Part shown: piece after piece, positions 1 to 10,915 of the stretch | Layout of the letters: every line of letters begins with the position of its first letter | Numbering within the stretch: the first letter of the stretch is position 1 | Source of the DNA: Chinchilla lanigera | Lineage: Eukaryota > Chordata > Mammalia > Rodentia > Chinchillidae | NCBI RefSeq assembly: GCF_000276665.1 | Contig: NW_004955481.1 | Location: forward strand, 100,899 to 164,898 | Direction of reading: 5' to 3' | Length of the DNA stretch: 64,000 nt | Program-made: the position numbers and the translations under genes | The notes under the pieces: model-generated | Database searches by the model: none | Seen by the model: the letters and a program-made list of their open reading frames with translations, nothing else | What the model was told of the DNA's origin: nothing

Positions 1-25
1 AAAAAAAAAAAAAAAAAAAAAAAAA
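1..25. repeat. Poly-A tract at window edge
   Basis: 25 consecutive A at the left edge, probably the tail of a plus-strand retroposon whose body lies outside the window. Confidence 0.6.
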
Positions 26-391
26 CTATAGGGGCAAGATCTACAGTTATATAACAAAGCCCAACATAATTCAGGAACTTATATGCAAAGAATTTCTCTT
101 TAGTAGAGTGATTTTACCCTTGCTGGGAAAATTTAAGAGGGATATGGGACAAAACAGAGAAATGAATGAATAAAAATATAATACAAACAAGGCTGGAGGA
201 CAAAAAATGATCACACAAGCTTGGGGAAGCTGGAGAAGGGGTGAGGAGATGGAGAAAGCAAAAGATTATTGAAGTGAACCAGACAATGTTCACTCACACG
301 AAAATATCATAAAATCAAGGGAGATAGTTGGGAAAGAGAGAAAGAAGATGAGTAGAACAGGACAAAAATAAAGCTAAACACCTAAATAGCA

Positions 392-476
392 AAAGAAAGA
401 AAGCAAGAAAGCAAGAAAGCAAGAAAGCAAGCAAGCAAGCAAGCAAGCAAGAAAGAAAGAAAGAAAGAAAGAAAGA
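392..476. repeat. (AAGC)n/(AAAG)n microsatellite
   Basis: Interleaved aagc and aaag tetranucleotides, uninterrupted as a purine-rich run. The preceding stretch 26-391 holds nothing I recognise. Confidence 0.95.
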
Positions 477-499
477 ATACTAAACAGCAAAAGGAAAAC

Positions 500-1300
500 A
501 AAACAAAGAAAAAATAATATCCCTCTGGTGTCCACAGGTCTGTGGTACTGTCCAGATCAAACCCCAAAACTACTGGGTTACCCAGTCATGTCTACTGTAG
601 AATTAATGCTAGGTACAGGACTGATTTTGATCTCCAAATGTGGCAGCTGGGTCCAGAATCTTCAACCAGTAACTTTGTTTGTCCTTCAGCATCCCATGCC
701 ATCCTTACCCTATTTGTCTCTGCATGGCTTTCCCAGTTGCTGTGGAACCCTCACACAGAGACTGCTGAGGCTGCTCCCAGTTCTACCTACCATTGGCTCC
801 TCCCAGTCCTTGCAGTGTCCTTTGTTCCAGCTCTGCTTTCTGTTCTCTCCCGTGGCTTGTTTCAGGGAAGGGTGGGGTGAGGTGCTGTGGGATGACTCTC
901 TGCTCCTGCTGCCACTGTGGAGACACCTGGTCCCACTTCAATCTCCTCTGCTGCAAAGGTAGTGCCAACTTCCCACTTATTGTTGTGCTGATGTGCAAGG
1001 CTACTTAAATTCTCTGAAGCCACTGGTCACAGGGTAAGATGAGTCTTGCTGTTCCACTCACCACCTTCACCTCTGCTGCCACCACCACTACATCACCACC
1101 ACCCTCACCTTGGTCCCTAACCTTACTAATCACTGCTTCTGGCCACCACAGTGGAAACAGCCCAAGGATGCTTGCTCCCACTTCAATCTCCTCTCCAACA
1201 GTAGAGACCTACAGCTGTTTCAATCCCCCATGCCTGTGTCTCTCTCTCTCTAACAACTGATTGTAGGACAGGAAGTGTCATTACCACCTCCACTGTGGTC
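500..1300. other. Gene-less pyrimidine-rich stretch with a degenerate internal repeat
   Basis: A 19-base string (tcccacttcaatctcctct) occurs exactly at 931 and 1176, with similar flanks (ccactgtggagacac versus ccacagtggaaacag). This indicates a decayed ~245-base tandem repeat. Open frames here have no recognisable protein features, and I do not recognise the repeat family. Confidence 0.5.
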
Positions 1301-2029
1301 TCTAACCTTGTTGAAATGTTTATTTTTTATTAAAATTATGAAACACAATTACTCATACTTACATAGCAGAGTTGAAAGCTATTCACTTTAGGAAAAATAT
1401 TAAGAAAGGTAAATACTTTTGCATAATTTTCAATTATTCATTTATCATTATTATCCTAATTCTCAGTACAGGGATGTTATAGGATTTCCTGTTCTAGTGC
1501 TCTGTGCTACATTTTAGCAATTAAATACAGTCTTTTAATTCCTTGAAAGAAGGAAATACTTCTTTGATATAAGCTTCAGGCAAATTTTCCTGCTTTTGAG
1601 GAGAAATAACATTGCAACTTATGCAGAAAATTAGGAAAGTCCCTCCCTATTTTATAAAAGTCAGTGACCATCTACTAAATTAGAATAAGTTTTCTTTTTT
1701 AAAAATTTATTTTTATTACTATGTTTTTGGAAAATTTTCACTATAAAATTTTTTTCTGTATCTCTTTATGCTGTCCTAATATTGAGCCTTATAGGGTATA
1801 TTGAAAACCTCTAGCAATTTCACTGACAGCTGATGTAGAAGACAAATTTCATTTCACAGGTCATGCTTTCTATCCATTAATCTGCAAGACTATTTGAACA
1901 TCCAGTATGCACTTAGCACTCTGCAAGGTGTCTGGAGGATACAATATAAGCCATGCATCCTGTTGTAAAAGAGCTTATGATCTAAATAAGCTTATGATCT
2001 TCAACAAATGCAGAAATGATAGTGGTAGT

Positions 2030-2397
2030 TGTTATGGTTTGTGTCTGCATGTCTCCCTAAATCCTCATGCAGTCAAGGGGCAGGCTTCTAGAGTTTATGA
2101 TTGATTCATGGTCCAATGTTGGAATTATGGGTGTGAGTGCTATACCTGAGCTGGGGCAGATATTTTGCTTATAATGTAAAGGAGGGAAAGAGGCTGCTTG
2201 CCACTCCTCTGCCCTTTTGCTCTTGTTGCTTTTGCTGTCTTCCACCACTATGAACTGTTGCCCTCTGCCATGTGTCACTCTGCCTTGGAGCCAGCCAAGT
2301 ATGAACTGAAACCTCCACAAACAGTGAGCTAAATAAACCTTAATTCTTTAATTCTGGGTGTCAGGTATATTGTCTCAGCAATGAGAGAAAAGTAACA
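2030..2397 (+). mobile_element. Solo LTR, ERVL-MaLR class
   Basis: Begins tgttatggtttg and ends ...gtaaca. Near the 3' end it has the typical 'gagctaaataaacctt' polyadenylation segment and 'gtcaggtat..tgtctcagcaatgag', as known for MaLR LTRs (MLT/MST type). No internal region follows. It is absent from the matching sites near 12215 and 32005. Confidence 0.8.
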
Positions 2398-3867
2398 AAG
2401 ATAGTAGTGTCTTACTATGTGAGCCAGTCTTTCTGAGCAGATGAAGAGTAATGATTCTAAGCAAAGGGACACATGAGTCACCAGTAAGTGATGGTGATTA
2501 AGAAATAGATTGAGAGGTGAGGTCAGAAAAGAGAAAAAAGGGCATCCCATACCTAGAAAAAGTCAGATTTGACATAGTGGTGTCAGAAAGAAACTAGTGG
2601 TGTTTGGATGATGAGGTGACACACAAAACATTGCTACAGAAATTAATGGGCAGTGTAAATAGCACTGAGCCCAGCAGGAGCACAGGGCTCAGAGACTGAT
2701 GCAGGAGCTTTGATGGGACAGCTGGAGCATGGCTGGGAGGAAGCTGTCTGCAAGAGAGAAGTAAATGCAAGTGAGGTTGACAGAATCTTCAGAAGGACAG
2801 GTAGTTTGCTGGATTTGGAGAATGACTAGATGCAGCTTGATTTGAAACTATTCTATTGGAAAATATTCTCAGACATCTGAAGGGCTCCCTGCTGCTCACC
2901 TCAAACAGTTAATAAGCACTTCAGTAAGGTTAGTCTTATTGATGCCCTAACTTCTTGGCCAGGAAGTATTTGAAGTGGCTGACAAAATACATGAGAGAAA
3001 TGGTGCAAATTGTGCAGAGAATAAGACTGTTCCACTGACTGTTCTTCTCTGGATTGGTGTAGTTTCTCCCTCATGGTAAAGTCTCATCTCAGTACTCCGT
3101 CAACATCTCCCTTAACGGTCTCCACACCTTTACTAATGATCTCTGTAGACATATTAAACAGGTGTCCAATAAGTCAATGCACTAGGCCATTAAAAGTAAA
3201 TCTTACTATTTTTAATGCTTCTGATAAGACATATGAAACATCGTCATATTTTAGGTATAGTGGTTGTGTGAGCAGGTCACGCTTGGCAAATAAGTGTGCT
3301 GTGCCTAAGCATGGAAGCAAAGACTAGTTTGGGAACAGGTATGTGATGATTTTGATTCAAAGCAGGTGCTTTCTAGTTGTTTCTGGTGAGTACAAGCACC
3401 TCAATTCTAGAGTTTGTCAAATTCCTTTTTAACGTCACAGTCTTAGACTTGTTTCTTAAAGTACAATATTTTAAAAACCAGACCCCATACATTATTGCAA
3501 ATATAGTTTGTTTAAAAGGAAGCCACACTTTTGTTTTATCAACATTTTAAATATATCAACTGAGAGCCATTAAATAAAAACTAGTACATCTCCATTTCGT
3601 GACCCGTATAATTTCTAACCACTTATCTTGAATGTATTTTTTATCAACAACTCACATAGACTTCTACTTAAGCTTTATCTTTTATCTTCAATCCTAGTAA
3701 AACCATATTCCATTTTGACCCAAACTTGCTGCTTTGCTCTCATCCTTAGATAAAATCTCTGAACTTATCTTCTGTCTACATCCAGCCTGTTACCATGAGA
3801 ATTTCAAGGGGTGCTCAGGAGAGATGCACATTTTGATATCCCATCCAGTCTTCTCACTATGGAATCC

Positions 3868-4008
3868 TCTTCTGTGTCAGCACCCTCTTCAAAGAGCCCT
3901 GTACCTCAGGACTCCGAAGGCTGTAGATGCCTGGGTTCAGCCTGGGGCTGAGAACAGTATTAAACTGCAATCCTTTTGCCTTTACCTGAGGCTGAAACTG
4001 AGCCCAGC
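3868..4008 (-). pseudogene. OR3A pseudogene remnant, C-terminal ~45 codons
   Basis: Read on the minus strand, this resembles the 3' end of the OR at 13999-14940: a degraded [10 protein letters not shown] segment, then NTVL..LNP..IYSL, then the LKRVLT tail. A 2-base deletion shifts frame just after the IAV codons, and PMLNP has become PRLNP. Everything upstream of roughly 4008 (TM1-TM6) is missing, replaced by SINE-like sequence. The 3' flank (about 3730-3860) matches the flank of the 14 kb gene (about 13870-13995). It is therefore the stump of the OR that once closed the first copy of the 1.3-4.0 kb block. Confidence 0.85.
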
Positions 4009-4039
4009 CTGTGCTCTACCAATGAACTGGATCGAAGTC

Positions 4040-4165
4040 CTTTCTAATATTTTATTTTGAGTTAGTGTCTTGCTGAGTTCCTGAGCTAAGAGCTTGGGCT
4101 TATGATGCTTCTGCCTTAGCCTCTCTAGTACAGAGATTACATATGTGTTACACCATATCTGGATT
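4040..4165 (-). mobile_element. Degraded 7SL-type SINE remnant
   Basis: Diverged antisense match to the SINE pattern 'cttgctgag..ctgagctaagagcttgggctt..tgcctcagcctc..gattacaggtgtg'. It abuts the OR stump at 4008 and so may mark the breakpoint. Confidence 0.5.
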
Positions 4166-4179
4166 CCACTTCAGTTTTT

Positions 4180-4690
4180 TAAATTTAAAGATAAAAAGTA
4201 AAAATAAAAATAAAACAGTTTCAAAACAGTCTAGTAGCACACTAACAATTAATACATTACCTATTGTTGTCTATATAGTAGTTATTCAGAGTACAAGATA
4301 CAGGCATGAAATATTGTCCAAACAATATTAGCACAGACATTTCTTTTCAATGAACTAAGAGAAACTAGCTGTATTGCTATCTTAATTATCTTGTATGCAT
4401 ATTTTTTTTCATTTTCCTTTTCTTCCTTTCCCCTTTCAGCACTATTGTCTCTCTTTTTTTAAGAGAAGAAGAAGAAAAATAGAAATAAATAGAGTTTCAA
4501 ATCAGGCTCAAAGAAGAGTAACAATAATTAATGCACTGTGCATTACTATCTTCATAGTAGCTACTCAGAGTACAAGACATAGGCATGAAATAATGTCCAG
4601 ACAATATTAGCATAAATCTTTCTTTTCAATGAACTAAAGCAAGCTAGCTGTGTAACTATCTTAACTATCTTCCACTTCATTTTTACTGCT
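4180..4690. repeat. Tandem pair of ~200-base repeats
   Basis: About 4185-4390 and 4475-4680 share long stretches such as 'caggcatgaaata.tgtcca.acaatattagca' and 'tcttttcaatgaacta'. The pair lies at the left edge of block A. The start of each copy ('agtttcaaa') resembles the L1-3'-end-like repeat at 38600-38710. Confidence 0.7.
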
Positions 4691-5174
4691 TCATAGAGTT
4701 ACAATTCCTGGGATGGCAAAGGATGTTAAGAGGATAAAAACATATATCCTCCAGTTTTAATTTTCAGAGGAATACATTAGTGTCCAAATGGACAGATATT
4801 AGAAGAGCAAATCTTAGGAAAAAATGAATTTATCATATGTTTTGAGTGCAAGATATAGGTATGTGTCCACTAGATTACTTAATATTTGTATCTAAAATTT
4901 TGAAATTAGGATTCATTAGGGAAGATAAAATCATTAACATGAATGAGATAATTCAGGATTCTTTTATTAAAAGTAATGAAATTTCCCAAACTACAAATTA
5001 TTACTACATTCCGTGTTATTTGTATATGCTTAATTCCACAATATTCTTCAGTTTTCATGTTATGCTCAAAGGAGAAAGGCATTGTCTCTAACAATAATGC
5101 TGAAAGATCTCTCCAATGGAAATATTATATAGTAGTAAGTAACACTGGTTTAGTACTTTGTTAAAACAGACTGC

Positions 5175-5286
5175 TTTTTTTGAGAGAAGAGACTGACCTT
5201 TTTTTCTGTATACCTAAGTGTCCAATGCAGTGCTGGGCATTAGTAGGACATCAGTTAACATTTGTGGGGTGAATGAATAAATGAAA
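5175..5286 (+). mobile_element. L2 LINE 3' tail (unit 1)
   Basis: Matches the recalled L2 tail pattern: 'gagactgacc..tgtccaatgcagtgctgggca..agtaggacatcagttaacatttgtggggtgaatgaa'. Paralogous copies lie at 24427 and 37756. A short TAGA-rich run (5289-5333) follows. Confidence 0.7.
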
Positions 5287-6531
5287 AGAATAGATAGATG
5301 GACATATGGACAGAAAGAAGGATAGACAGATTCAAACAATTTCAGGGTATTGCCAGGTATTCTTGGTTTTCAGTGCTTAAAATTATTATAACTGCTAAAT
5401 GTCTCAGCTTTTATAACAAGCAGTACAAATTCTATTAAGGCAGGTGTACTGACCAGATATTTTTTCACTACACCTAAACAAGGAAATACGTGAGAGATAA
5501 CAATTACTAAAACATGATGTGTAGTTATTACATTCTACCATATTAAATTCAATAAAATAAGTACTTTCTCTTAATAAACACCTCCTTACATAAACATCTT
5601 GGTTGTTATTCTTTGTTTTTTCACATCTCTTTATATCTCACTCCTTCAAGTTTCTTTATTTTGCAGCATCTCACCCACCTTCCCTTTTGTAGGTTATCGT
5701 CGACAATCATACAAACACATAGTTCCTGTCATCTTCAAACAGAACTAAAAAAATTTTAGTCTTCTTTAGTATCATTTCTCCATTGCCTTCCTTACTATGT
5801 CCCATCTTTCAATCCAGCTTACTTTTCCCAAAGAGTTGTCTTCATCTGCATTCTTCATTTTTTGACTTCCCCTTCACTGGTTCTCCCCACTCATCCATCT
5901 CCTATCCCACCACTGTTCTCAAAGCCCCCTTGTGGGGACCATACACTGCTTGGATGACTTTGCTCCCAGTCAACTTGACAAGTGCTCACTTCCCTTTAAA
6001 GGATGGCTCAATCTCCATTTCTTCATTAGTAAGAACACTTTCAAATGTGTACTAAAAAAGACAAACATCTTACGAATTTATGTATACAGGGCATTGATAG
6101 AAAATATTTTTCTTACAATATCCTTTACATATATATATTTAACCTTCCTATTGATTAATTTCACACTAAGGAAGTGCTAATGTTATGGTGCTGTTGACCC
6201 AATATAAAAAGATTTTATCTATGTTTAAGATTTTTCTAAACAATGCCTATTCCTTCAGAATTGGATTTTTAACTCTGTTTTCTTTTTATTTGTTATTTTT
6301 AATATTGATGTCCAGCAGTTCTCTCAATCTGTACCTTCTCCTTAGGAATGACTCAAACTTGTTAAAGAAACAAAAGCATCTCTATTTACATTTTCATATA
6401 CTTAATAAGATTTTCTACATCACACTGATTTCCACTTCACATAATTCTTCATTACCCATCTTACTTCTTTACCCTAGCATGTCTTTCCTCCTTGAAATTA
6501 TTTATTACTTTGAGAAGCAATAGTTTCAGAT

Positions 6532-6725
6532 GTAGTTTCAGCCAGGGTTGAGAGTTTAGCTCTGACATTCACAACCTAAGCCACTTTAGGCAAGCAACTT
6601 AACCTCTATAAGTTCAGTTTTCCGAAACTACAATTTGTAAGTCTTCACCTACTTCATAGTTATGAGGATTAAATGAGTTAATGGAACAGTGCCTGGCAAA
6701 TAGTAATCATGAGGCAAATGGTACC
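6532..6725 (+). mobile_element. MIR SINE (unit 1)
   Basis: Clear MIR core and tail: 'gcaagcaacttaacctctata', 'ttatgaggattaaatgagtta' and 'acagtgcctggcaaatagta'. It lies about 150 bases past the OR stop codon; paralogous MIRs follow the ORs of units 2 and 3. Confidence 0.85.
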
Positions 6726-6877
6726 TATCACACTTTTTTCATACTTTTGTTTCTAAGTCAATCCCTCACCCCACGGCATCAAACCAAACTCTATAAGTAT
6801 TAATCACAGTAATTCTTGGAAGAAATACTGGACCATTGTATTGGTTAAGGTCACAGGAAGCAAATCTCACTTAAAGA

Positions 6878-7813
6878 CTACTTCTCTATGAGCATCTTCT
6901 TCAAGGCACACTTTACATCAGGGTTCCTAAGGCTGTAGATAAGTGGGTTCAACATGGGGCTGATGACAGTGTTGAAGATGCCAATGCCTTTGTCCTTGTC
7001 TGAAGCTTCCACTGAACCCAGCCTCATGTAATTGAAGACACCAGTCCCATAGAAAATGCCCACCACAGTGAGGTGGGAGCCACATGTGGAGAAGGCCTTC
7101 TTCCTGGCCTTAGTAGAGTGGATCCTCAGGACTGCAGCTACCACATGAGCATAGGACAGTGTGATTAGGACAAATGGGGCCACGCCCATAAAGGATGCTG
7201 CTACAAAAAGCAACTGCTCATTAAGATGGATGCTGGAGCAGGAGAGCTGGAAGAGCTGAGAGAGGTCACAGTAGAAGTTATTGATCACATTAGAGCCACA
7301 GAATTTCAGCATAGACAAAGCAACAGTTTGGGTCAGTGCATGGGTGAAAGAAAAGACACATGACATGCCCACTGAGGCTTTCTGGAATCCCCAGCTCATA
7401 TGGATGCTGTAGGTGAGTGGGTGGCAGATGGCCAGGTAGCGGTCATAGGCCATGACAGTCAGCAGGAAGCAGTCTGCCCCAGCCAGGAGGTGGAAGAAGA
7501 AGAGCTGTGAAAGGCAGGCTCTATAGGAGATGCTTCTGTCCTTGGAAAGGAATTGCCTCAACATGGCAGGGACTGTGACAGTGATGCACCCAACATCCAG
7601 CAGAGACAAGTTCCCCAGGAAGAAGTACATGGGGGTGTGGAGTTTGGGTTCAGTGAGGATGGCAGCAAGGATGCTGAAATTGCCACCAATAGTAGCTACA
7701 TAAGCTAGAAGGAAGCTGACAAAGAGAACAGGTTGTAGGGCTGGAGAATCTATTAGACCCAGCAGAACAAACTCAGTCACAAATGAATCATTGGCTGAGA
7801 CTCTCAGTTCCAT
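6878..7813 (-). CDS. OR3A: Olfactory receptor, class II, OR3A family (unit 1)
   Basis: Single-exon odorant GPCR expected in the ciliary membrane of olfactory neurons, signalling through G-olf and adenylyl cyclase. From the ATG at 7813 it encodes 311 residues, the usual OR length. Visible hallmarks are an N-glycosylation site NDS at 8-10, [10 protein letters not shown] at 58-67 (IC1/TM2), [10 protein letters not shown] at 121-130 (end of TM3), [10 protein letters not shown] at 239-248 (TM6) and [12 protein letters not shown] at 286-297 (TM7), with Cys100 and Cys182 for the conserved disulfide. The frame stays open three codons further upstream, but only through a GTG; the ATG matches its paralogues exactly. 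It is closely related to the ORs at 26.6 and 40.2 kb. Differences at otherwise shared positions include GSNV for GPNV, CDLSQLF for CDLPQLF and SIHMSWG for STRMSWE, which suggests somewhat relaxed constraint. Family assignment comes from recall of human OR3A proteins; the exact orthologue is not determined. Confidence 0.95.
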   Translation of the reverse strand: MELRVSANDSFVTEFVLLGLIDSPALQPVLFVSFLLAYVATIGGNFSILAAILTEPKLHTPMYFFLGNLSLLDVGCITVTVPAMLRQFLSKDRSISYRACLSQLFFFHLLAGADCFLLTVMAYDRYLAICHPLTYSIHMSWGFQKASVGMSCVFSFTHALTQTVALSMLKFCGSNVINNFYCDLSQLFQLSCSSIHLNEQLLFVAASFMGVAPFVLITLSYAHVVAAVLRIHSTKARKKAFSTCGSHLTVVGIFYGTGVFNYMRLGSVEASDKDKGIGIFNTVISPMLNPLIYSLRNPDVKCALKKMLIEK

Positions 7814-7832
7814 CTCTACCACCTGCAGCAGA

Positions 7833-7834
7833 CT
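7833..7834 (-). other. Predicted 3' splice site upstream of OR (unit 1)
   Basis: On the minus strand the sequence reads ...acattactcag then tctgctgcagg, with AG at 7834-7833, 19 bases before the ATG at 7813. OR genes typically have the coding exon preceded by non-coding exons (established). The site aligns with that of the unit 2 gene. The pyrimidine tract is weak. Confidence 0.5.
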
Positions 7835-7910
7835 GAGTAATGTTAAAAGGTTCCACCTGTCACCAAAAGTGAACTCTCTCTTCCATTAGCAGTAGAATGA
7901 GTGATGATCA

Positions 7911-8008
7911 GGGCTGGGGATTTAGCTCAGCGGCACAGCGCCTGCCTGGCAAGCGCAAGGTCGTGAGTTCAATTCCTGGTATAGGAAGAAAAACAAAACA
8001 AAACAAAA
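7911..8008 (+). mobile_element. ID SINE
   Basis: tRNA-Ala-derived SINE with A-box (tagctcagcggc) and B-box (gagttcaattcc) and an A-rich (aaaac)n tail. It is flanked by an 8-base target duplication agaatgag (7894-7901 and 8009-8016). It lies about 100 bases upstream of the unit 1 OR start, in the same direction as the plus strand. Confidence 0.95.
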
Positions 8009-8458
8009 AGAATGAGCAATGTTCAAAAGTACCAATGGTGGCTAAAGGTGAATGAGACCATGATTAACAACCACCGAGTGTAGCAATGTCAGGAGAGGCC
8101 TGGATGTTAAGGCACATAGAAATTAAGGAGAGGAAAGATAAACATTGAAGCATAATAGGAAAAGACTTGATAAATCTGACTCTTAATGAATAAGAAAATG
8201 ACATTGGAGAGACTTGTAAGAAGTAGAGGAATTGATGTAAAATTCTTCATTTGAGAATAAATATGACATTTGAAGGTGAGAGGGAAAGATGGTTTTCTGA
8301 AGCCATAGTTTCAGGAATAGAATTAAAAGTCTCTACATGACAGATTGGCCATCTTCTGGGTACACAATATTACAGAGGATGAAAGAGATCTTCAGAGGAA
8401 GGGGGAGGCATTGTTCCACCAACCTTGGTCCCTGTGAGGAGTCATACATGTCATCATA

Positions 8459-8635
8459 CAGCCATTCCTTGGTATTGTCAGTGGGTTGGTTCCAGAAATT
8501 CTCAGATATCACATTCTGTGGATATTCAAATTCTGTACATAAAATACCATAGTATATTTACATGACCTGTGTACTTCCTTCCTGTGTACTAAAATTATCT
8601 TCACATTAATTATAATACCCAGTATAATATACACA
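8459..8635 (+). mobile_element. MER2 (Tigger/pogo) fragment, unit 1
   Basis: Begins cagccattccttggta and follows the MER2 pattern ('gggttggttcca', 'tacataaaataccatagta', 'ttataatacccagta'), then breaks off. Full-length paralogues lie at 28027 and 41580. Confidence 0.75.
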
Positions 8636-8639
8636 CTGG

Positions 8640-9547
8640 TTACCTGCTAAGTACCTTTAACCCCAAAGTGGTCATTCTAATAAAATAAACACTGATCCAC
8701 CACAATCTTTGGCTGAAGGATAAACACTATGTCACTCACAAGGAACACATCTCAGGCAAAAAAGGATAAAACTGGAAGTTCCCAAAGGCAAAAGCCATGA
8801 CAGGAGGAAGGCACTTCCAGATGACTAATGTCCTTGGGAGAACTGGTCACACCAAGGACTAGCCTTCCCTGCATAGACAACATTCTACTGTTACTTCAAA
8901 CTCAGTATTTCCAAAGCTGAACTGCTTCTTCAATCTGACCTTTAATCTGACTGCCACTTTGCTGAAATACTTTACCCCAGCCTTGCCATTCTCCCTTTAG
9001 TGGGGTTTGAGAACTTATTCTTCACTGTCTTCTCCCTCCCTCCTCTCTCTCACTGCCAAACACCTAAGTCTCACTGAAAGTTTTCAGGGTGGGAAAGAAA
9101 AGCTCTCCCAAAAGAAGGGGTAAACTTCACATAGATGCTAACCAAGTTGTGAGTTTGCAGCTAGGAGTCTGGGAACGGCATTCATCCAGTTAAGGGAACC
9201 AGCACTCCTTGAGCTAAGTACAGAAACAGCCATGTTGGTCTGCTGGCCACCACATAGGGGAGAATTTATGAATGCCAGGTAGACACAATGTGACTGGCAT
9301 AATTTGACATCGGGAGTATTCTCCTCCTCAATTTTACTCCTTGGAGGTTTCAGCAATTGGTATCCTCCAGGGGGAACTATAGCCAGGTAAACACCCGCTT
9401 TAACCAAACATAATGATGACTTTCAAAATATTTTGAAATTTCTTAAAACATTTAGAATGTAATCTTCATAGATATGGCAAAACTTGTTCTTTTGTTTTAA
9501 CAAATGTATTTTAAGCACTTATGAACTGGTGTTCTTGTTGCCAGGCT

Positions 9548-9548
<1 letters not shown>
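8640..9548. other. Gene-less 5' flank of unit 1
   Basis: Unique-looking sequence shared with units 2 (about 28900-29740) and 3 (about 43120-43920) through anchors like 'ctcactgaaagtttt' and 'aagcacttatgaa'. No gene or repeat family recognised. Confidence 0.5.
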
Positions 9549-9589
<41 letters not shown>

Positions 9590-9722
9590 AGACAGGGTCT
9601 CACTACACAATTCAGGCTGACCTTGAGCTCACTTTGTAGCCCAGGCTGGCCTCAAACTCAAGGATCCTCCTGCCCCAGCCTCCCAAGTGCTGGGATTACA
9701 GGTGTGCGCCACCACACCTGGT
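9549..9722 (-). mobile_element. B1 SINE
   Basis: Antisense B1: long poly-T, 'gagacagggtctcactac', 'tagcccaggctggcctcaaact', 'tgctgggattacaggtgtg'. It includes the internal duplication typical of rodent B1. Short repeats 'ttgccag' flank it. Unit-specific. Confidence 0.93.
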
Positions 9723-10687
9723 AAATTGCCAGCATTTTATAGAGTTAAAACAAAGCTCAAGCACTTTACAGTCTAGATTATGTCACAGTGTATGGGAAAG
9801 GGTTGAGGTTTGGGGTTTGGGGTTTAGTTCAGTTCATCATTTTAGTGGAAGATGGGAGAGGAGAGAAGTAGTGACTCTTGACTGGCATTTCTTACAGCAC
9901 AAGGTTGAGAGGACTGTGTACCCTTGGACTGTTCTGCTCCTATTTCATTCCTGAAGCAGTGCTCTCTACAACCATCTGCAAAGTCACTTTATATTATAGT
10001 TCACTTTGATGTCCTCAAACCTATCTCCTCTTCAATCTCAAACAAATGTCTTGCCTTTTTCTCAGCTCCCACCACAGAATCCAGACTCTTTAGCATCCTG
10101 ACTATGAATATTTTCCATCTTCTCATCTCCAGCACTATAAAGGCAAAAGTTCAGCATATCTTCTAGATCACCATACTTTTAGCAACTCCTGGTGGTGGCT
10201 TTAGGCATCAAGCAGGTTGTGCAATAGTTCCTACTTCATTAAGAAAGCTTCCCTGCTGTTTAAGGCTGTCATAGTCCAAGTAGGAGTTGGCAGAAAATTA
10301 AAATAAGTTGAGATTTTTTTTCTGTTCAAACAGGATCTCTAGGCTACAAAGCCCACACAGAACTCCTCAAATGCACCTTCTTCCCCCAGCATACAACAAC
10401 AGGATTTGCTTTCTAGAAAAGCTCTGTTTGCCATACTGTTAACCCAGGAAATTTCATCCTTGAAGACCAACTATAGGTCTTAGATCCAGGAAACTGCCCA
10501 TCCAGCTTCTATGGATGGACAAATTTCTCTTCCTTTACACAGCCATAGCAATCTGTAGACAATGAATTCTGGTGATTCTCAATTTTTATCTCTATCTCAC
10601 ACACTAAGTTCTGGAGTGTAATATTTAACTATGTGTTTGATATTCCTACCTGAATATCCCACAGGACCCTCAAGAAATGCAAAACAG
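9723..10687. other. Gene-less 5' flank of unit 1 (continued)
   Basis: Shared with 29745-30600 and 43930-44680; includes the TTAGGATTT-like phrase 'gaggtttggggtttggggttt' at 9804. No gene seen. Confidence 0.5.
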
Positions 10688-10799
10688 GGGGCTGGGGATT
10701 TAGCTCAGCGGCAAAAGCGCCTGCCTGGCAAGCGCAAGGTCGTGAGTTCGGTTCCTGGTACCGGAGAAAAACCAAAAAAAAAAAAAAAAAAAAAAAAAA
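10688..10799 (+). mobile_element. ID SINE
   Basis: Near-consensus ID with a tail of accaaaaa followed by poly-A. A 16-base target duplication aagaaatgcaaaacag lies at 10672-10687 and 10800-10815, so the insertion is young. Confidence 0.97.
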
Positions 10800-10865
10800 A
10801 AGAAATGCAAAACAGAGTGCATCCTTTGCCCCTTTTGTATAAAATGTGCATATATACAAGTCCAT

Positions 10866-10915
10866 GTCTCTCTCTCTCTCTCTTCCTCTGTCTCTCTCTC
10901 ACATACACACACACA
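10866..10915. repeat. (CT)n then (CA)n microsatellite
   Basis: Runs of ct interrupted by ttcctctg, followed by acacacac. The homologous position is (CA)n at 30634 in unit 2 and near (GA)n at 44735 in unit 3. Confidence 0.9.

Larger units (their letters stand above)
1300..4008. repeat. Segmental duplication block B, copy 0
   Basis: Diverged direct-repeat match to 11.4-14.1 kb and 31.2-32.5 kb. Anchors: 'attatgaaacacaattactca' near 1335 (compare 11510 and 31203); 'agaaactagtgg' near 2588 (12416, 32200); 'gcactgagc' near 2662 (12778). It ends in the OR stump at 3868-4008. A MaLR LTR (2030-2397) interrupts this copy only. Confidence 0.85.

Noticed and set aside
7814..7822. Longer start for the unit 1 OR
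   Set aside because: The first codon is GTG, not ATG; the internal ATG gives the family length.
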